DNA of 17,057 bases. Origin: Flavobacteriales bacterium. Its GTDB lineage: Bacteria > Bacteroidota > Bacteroidia > DT-38. The notes below the pieces were generated by a model, which saw only the letters and a program-made list of their open reading frames with translations, made no database searches and was not told the DNA's origin. Positions 14,251 to 17,057 of this stretch are shown here, one piece after another. The position numbers and the translations under genes are program-made. The DNA is taken from assembly GCA_013214975.1 (NCBI GenBank), contig JABSPR010000206.1, positions 1 through 17,057 of the forward strand, read 5' to 3'. Position 1 is the stretch's first letter. Every line of letters begins with the position of its first letter.

Positions 14251-14958
14251 ATGAAAATTATTGGAGTAATCCCATCTCGATTCGCATCGACAAGACTGCC
14301 AGGTAAGCCGTTGAAAATAATTCAAGGCAAATCGATAATTCAACGTGTTTATGAGCAAGCAAGGCAATCAGTTTCTTTAAGTGATGTAATAGTAGCAACC
14401 GATGATGAGCGAATATTTGACCACGTGAAATCTTTCGACGGAAAAGTAGTGATGACTTCACCTGATCATCCGAGTGGAACAGACAGATGTTTTGAAGCAT
14501 ATCAAAAAAATAACGAAGAATTCGATGCTGTAATCAATATCCAAGGTGATGAGCCTTTTATTCATCCAGAGCAAATTGATGAATTGGCAGAATGTATTTC
14601 ACGTTCTTCTACTCAGATAGGTACTCTTTGTAAATTGATAGAGGATGAGGCAGAGATCGAAAACGAGAATGTACCTAAAGTTTTATTTGGGGAGAATGGC
14701 ACAGCAGCTGACTTTTCTCGTTCCGCAATTTCTAATACAGTAAATAACAAAGAGAAATATTTCAAACACATAGGAATTTATGGTTACAAGTCTTCGGTAT
14801 TAGAAGAGCTAGTAAAACTAAAACCGTCTTTCCGTGAATTAGAAAACAAACTTGAGCAGTTGAGGTGGTTAGATAATGATTTTTCTATTCAGCTGGCAAT
14901 AACTGAATATGAGTCAAGTGGTATTGATACCCAAGAAGATCTCGATAAATATAGCTAG
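14251..14958 (+). CDS. kdsB: 3-deoxy-manno-octulosonate cytidylyltransferase (CMP-Kdo synthetase)
   Basis: KdsB activates Kdo with CTP to CMP-Kdo for the LPS inner core. The 235-residue protein has the nucleotide-binding start IGVIPSRFASTRLPGKPL (4-21), VATDDERI (48-55), SGTDRC (75-80), INIQGDEPFIHPEQ (96-109, with the metal-binding Asp), FSRSAI (155-160), KHIGIYGYK (172-180) and LEQLRWLDND (201-210). The frame is open upstream to an ATG at 14182, but ATG 14251 yields MKIIGVIPSR as in homologues and leaves room for the dprA promoter, so I use it. The segment around 148-163 departs from the usual ALYFSR..IP consensus: it reads GTAADFSRSAIS. It is divergent from dprA and 56 bases before the HU/SPOR gene. 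Slightly short for the family (about 240-250). Confidence 0.92.
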   Translation: MKIIGVIPSRFASTRLPGKPLKIIQGKSIIQRVYEQARQSVSLSDVIVATDDERIFDHVKSFDGKVVMTSPDHPSGTDRCFEAYQKNNEEFDAVINIQGDEPFIHPEQIDELAECISRSSTQIGTLCKLIEDEAEIENENVPKVLFGENGTAADFSRSAISNTVNNKEKYFKHIGIYGYKSSVLEELVKLKPSFRELENKLEQLRWLDNDFSIQLAITEYESSGIDTQEDLDKYS

Positions 14959-15014
14959 TTGGGTAAAGACTATTGCGGTTGAAATCGTTAATTTAGCTAT
15001 ATCAAAATCAAAGA

Positions 15015-16043
15015 ATGAGTATTGAATTAGGAGATTATGTAGGAGAGTTGTTGTACGACAACGACTGTGTTATAATTCCAGATTTTGGTGGAATTGTAGC
15101 TAATATTCGTCCGGCCTCCATCCTCAAAGAGAAGGATGCATTTAAACCGGCTTTTAAACAACTAAGTTTTAATGTGAAATTAAAAGCCAATGATGGCTTA
15201 TTAATTAATCACATTGCTCAACTTAAATCTATTGATTACAAAAAGGCAAACGAGATTGTTTCGGATGGCGTAAAGGCGTACCAAGTTCAGTTAGATACGA
15301 TTGGTTCAGTTAATATAGTAAGTGTTGGAACAGTTTCAAAAGATTCTAATGGGAGGCTAAGCTTTTTGGCAGATGAAAATCAGAATTATCTTGCTTCGGC
15401 ATTTGGTTTAGGATCGTTCACTTCGCCTAAAATTATTAGAGATAACGTAGTTCTAAAAATCGAGAAAAAATTACAAGTTGTAAAAGGCGCTTCGAAAAGA
15501 CCACCGTCTAAAAAATGGTTTATTACAGCAGCTGCTGCTGCTGTAACGGTGCCAATGTTATTGTTCGTTTCACTTCCTTACTTTCAATCTAATGGTACTG
15601 TGAAGTTGCCAGGTGAAATGTCTTCAATGGAGGTAATGGTTGATACGCAGAAAGAATTATCAATACCAAAGAAAGGGGTAGCTATAGAATTGCAAGCTGA
15701 TGTTACTGATCCTATTGAAGAAGAAAAAATTATTGAAGTAGTAATAGAGAGTCTTGAGCCTGAGGTGGTTATGGGAGAAAACCACAAGGTTTCCGAGGCG
15801 GTTCCAGCTCCAATTAGTGATAAGTACCATATTATTGGTGGATCTTTTGGTAAAAGAAAGAACGCAGATAAGATGGTGAAAAAGCTAAAAAAGGCTGGCT
15901 ATGATGCACTAATCGTTGGTCAAAGTGCCAGTGGGTCTTATAGAGTGTCTTATGGAGGTTATTCTGACATGAAAGCGGCGGAGTACAACTTGCTTGTAGT
16001 TCAAATAAACTTTAATAAATCTGCTTGGTTGTTCACCAACTAA
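15015..16043 (+). CDS. HU-CCDC81-type and SPOR domain membrane protein
   Basis: The 342-residue protein has three parts. Residues 1-about 135 match the paired HU-CCDC81 prokaryotic domains of Bacteroidota (IELGDYVGELLYDNDCVIIPDFGGIVAN; later LDTIGSVNIVSVGTVSKDSNG). A membrane span follows at 168-188 (KWFITAAAAAVTVPMLLFVSLP), preceded by basic KRPPSKK, placing the HU part in the cytoplasm. After an acidic linker (about 200-260), residues 270-340 form a SPOR domain (YHIIGGSFGKRKNADKMVKKLKKAGYDA, then YRVSYGGYSD), which in other proteins binds denuded septal peptidoglycan. The arrangement suggests a cell-envelope protein with a possible cytoplasmic nucleic-acid- or partner-binding module, perhaps in division; that role is inferred. 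The stop overlaps the convergent hemJ-like stop by 3 bases. It may be co-transcribed with kdsB. Confidence 0.88.
   Translation: MSIELGDYVGELLYDNDCVIIPDFGGIVANIRPASILKEKDAFKPAFKQLSFNVKLKANDGLLINHIAQLKSIDYKKANEIVSDGVKAYQVQLDTIGSVNIVSVGTVSKDSNGRLSFLADENQNYLASAFGLGSFTSPKIIRDNVVLKIEKKLQVVKGASKRPPSKKWFITAAAAAVTVPMLLFVSLPYFQSNGTVKLPGEMSSMEVMVDTQKELSIPKKGVAIELQADVTDPIEEEKIIEVVIESLEPEVVMGENHKVSEAVPAPISDKYHIIGGSFGKRKNADKMVKKLKKAGYDALIVGQSASGSYRVSYGGYSDMKAAEYNLLVVQINFNKSAWLFTN
15523..15546 (+). repeat. GCA/GCT-rich hairpin in the membrane-span codons
   Basis: TTACAGCAGC (15523-15532) and GCTGCTGTAA (15537-15546) are perfect inverted repeats separated by TGCT. They encode the Ala-rich run of the membrane span (TAAAAAVT) in the SPOR gene. 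It is a strong potential mRNA or DNA hairpin inside coding sequence, most simply explained by repeated alanine codons. Confidence 0.5.
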
Positions 16044-16564
16044 GATTTTCGGTATCTCTTATAAATACGTACCGCTAAGAAGAGAATCAGTCCGATTAGG
16101 ACGAATCCTAAAAGTCCCCAAATCCAATTTAGAGTACTTTTTAATTCAATTATAAAGATGATAGTAACGAGTAAAAGGGTTGCAAGCTCGTTCCATAATC
16201 TAAGTCTGTTAGAAGAATAATTTTTCGTTTTGTTTTTCAAATGTTTAATCATCGATCCGCAGATATGGTGATATCCAACGAGACAAAAAACGAAGCCTAA
16301 TTTTATATGCATCCAAGGCTGATTCCAATAACCAAATTCATTTATCAACCATAAACCTGTTACGATAGTTATAAAAGACGCCGGTACTGTAATTATTTTC
16401 CATAACCTACTTTGCATCAATTCGTACTGATCCTGTAATATTTTTTTCTTTTCCGCTTCAAATGCGTCCGCTTCTACATGATATATGAATAGACGAACCA
16501 AATAAAAGAGGCCAGCAAACCAACTTACTACGGATATTATATGGATAGCCTTGATGTATAGCAT
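16040..16564 (-). CDS. hemJ: HemJ-like protoporphyrinogen IX oxidase (CopD-like fold)
   Basis: HemJ is a membrane enzyme that oxidises protoporphyrinogen IX to protoporphyrin IX in haem synthesis. The 174-residue protein begins LYIKAIHIISVVSWFAGLFYLVRLF (2-26), matching the HemJ N-terminal helix with its conserved His8 (IHI) and Trp15. QSRLWKIITVPA, then a second HMIK-like segment WMHIKLGFVFCLVGYHH (with His and Lys85-region residues), follow in family order. Five hydrophobic spans are visible: about 5-25, 55-75, 85-100, 125-142 and 146-166. Length is normal (about 170-180). It is convergent with the SPOR gene, stop codons overlapping, and divergent from the thioesterase. A TAGATTTG box lies 13 bases before its ATG. 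No other haem genes are present. Confidence 0.88.
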   Translation of the reverse strand: MLYIKAIHIISVVSWFAGLFYLVRLFIYHVEADAFEAEKKKILQDQYELMQSRLWKIITVPASFITIVTGLWLINEFGYWNQPWMHIKLGFVFCLVGYHHICGSMIKHLKNKTKNYSSNRLRLWNELATLLLVTIIFIIELKSTLNWIWGLLGFVLIGLILFLAVRIYKRYRKS

Positions 16565-16577
16565 GTTCTTGAAATTT

Positions 16578-16585
16578 CAAATCTA
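16578..16585 (-). promoter_or_regulatory. Bacteroidota -7 promoter box for hemJ
   Basis: The minus strand reads TAGATTTG, an exact TAnnTTTG match ending 13 bases before the hemJ ATG. A TTG 23 bases further upstream on the same strand is a plausible, if widely spaced, -33 element. Together with the box at 16637-16644 it makes the 98-base gap a divergent promoter region. Confidence 0.5.
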
Positions 16586-16636
16586 AATGTAGTATAAATA
16601 ATATTGAACAAGTACAGTCTCGATTTTCATATTCCA

Positions 16637-16644
16637 TATATTTG
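16637..16644 (+). promoter_or_regulatory. Bacteroidota -7 promoter box for the thioesterase gene
   Basis: TATATTTG matches TAnnTTTG exactly and ends 18 bases before the ATG at 16663. No good TTG is found at the expected -33 distance (nearest is about 30 bases away). The local sequence is very AT-rich, so a chance match is possible. Confidence 0.4.
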
Positions 16645-16662
16645 CTATATAACTGATCAAAA

Positions 16663-17057
16663 ATGGAAGGAAAAACACCAGATGAAAGTAAGGCTGTATT
16701 AACAGAACTTGTATTCCCAAATTATACCAATGCCTTGAATAATCTGATGGGAGGGCAGTTGCTTTTATGGATGGATGTTGCTTCTGCAATAGCTGCTTCA
16801 AGGCATAGCGAAACGGTGTGCGTAACTGCAGCAGTTAACAATGTGTCTTTTGATAAACCTATAGGGATGGGTGATGTGGTAACAATTGAGGCCAAGGTTT
16901 CTTGTGTTTTCAATACTTCGTTGGAAGTGTATATCGATGTATTTGTAGAAAAACGATTTCAAAAAGGTCGGCACAAGACGAATGAGGCAATTTATAGTTT
17001 TGTAGCAATGGGTGATGACGGTAAACCATCTAAGGTTCCAGGACTATTGCCTGAAAC
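16663..17057 (+). CDS. Acyl-CoA thioesterase, YciA/BACH hotdog family (truncated by window edge)
   Basis: A frame from ATG 16663 runs open to the right edge, giving 131 residues plus two bases. It matches the hotdog acyl-CoA hydrolase family: an N-terminal KTPDESKAVLTELVFPNYTN (4-23), the signature NNLMGGQLLLWMDVASAIAA (27-46) containing the conserved Asn, Gly-Gly and catalytic-region Asp39, then VTAAVNNVSFDKPIGMGDVV (54-73), and FNTSLEVYIDVFVEK. Such enzymes hydrolyse acyl-CoA thioesters to free acid and CoA; the chain-length preference cannot be read here. The visible part covers essentially the whole single hotdog domain (about 130-170 residues in the family); whether a second domain follows is unknown. 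It is divergent from hemJ. Minus-strand frames overlapping it are shadows. Confidence 0.9.
   Translation, partial: MEGKTPDESKAVLTELVFPNYTNALNNLMGGQLLLWMDVASAIAASRHSETVCVTAAVNNVSFDKPIGMGDVVTIEAKVSCVFNTSLEVYIDVFVEKRFQKGRHKTNEAIYSFVAMGDDGKPSKVPGLLPE

Noticed and set aside
16583..16913. Two minus-strand frames (72 and 63 residues) at the right end
   Set aside because: They lie antisense to the thioesterase or across the promoter gap and show no coding pattern.
1..17057. Search for CRISPR arrays, tRNA genes, insertion elements, toxin-antitoxin or defence genes
   Set aside because: No direct repeat arrays, cloverleaf sequences, transposase motifs or defence-family domains were seen; every sizeable frame is accounted for by housekeeping or envelope genes.

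Overview
This AT-rich window looks like an ordinary chromosomal housekeeping segment of a Bacteroidota bacterium, most likely from the Flavobacteriia/Cryomorphaceae side. Evidence for that placement: the gene order rplM-rpsI-rpsB-tsf; the DUF6341-like and DUF6427-like membrane proteins beside purD; a protein with HU-CCDC81-type N-terminal domains plus SPOR; a truncated secreted protein resembling gliding/T9SS-associated surface proteins; starts without Shine-Dalgarno sequences; and several exact copies of the Bacteroidota -7 promoter element TAnnTTTG upstream of gene starts. Genus is not assigned.

Layout. Bases 1-307 (minus) hold the 5' end of a secreted protein that runs off the left edge. 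A plus-strand group follows: lepA, yebC and purD. A small DUF6341-like gene (minus) and a polytopic DUF6427-like gene (plus) are divergent from each other, and purQ (plus) follows. From 6281 to 10249 lies a minus-strand translation block, in transcription order rplM, rpsI, rpsB, tsf, then a terminator-like hairpin, then pyrH and frr. Next come kbl and gdhA (minus), dprA (minus), then divergent kdsB and an HU-CCDC81/SPOR gene (plus). The window ends with a hemJ-like gene (minus) and a YciA-type acyl-CoA thioesterase (plus, truncated at the right edge). There are no tRNA, rRNA, CRISPR or insertion elements, and no gene-free stretch above 300 bases; the longest gaps are about 100-135 bases.

How the genes work together. 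Much of the window serves protein synthesis: ribosomal proteins L13, S9 and S2, elongation factor Ts, ribosome recycling factor, and the ribosome-associated factors LepA/EF4 and YebC. Nucleotide synthesis is represented by purD, purQ and pyrH, and amino-acid metabolism by gdhA and kbl. Envelope biogenesis is represented by kdsB (LPS Kdo activation) and the SPOR protein, DNA uptake/recombination by dprA, and haem synthesis by hemJ.

I found no defence island, mobile element or clearly new system. The points most worth a second look are: promoter boxes so close to lepA and purQ that the mRNAs may be leaderless; a possible attenuator between tsf and pyrH; a structured rplM leader; a long lysine/alanine tail on S2; the uncharacterised DUF6341/DUF6427 pair; and A9/A7 homopolymers inside dprA.
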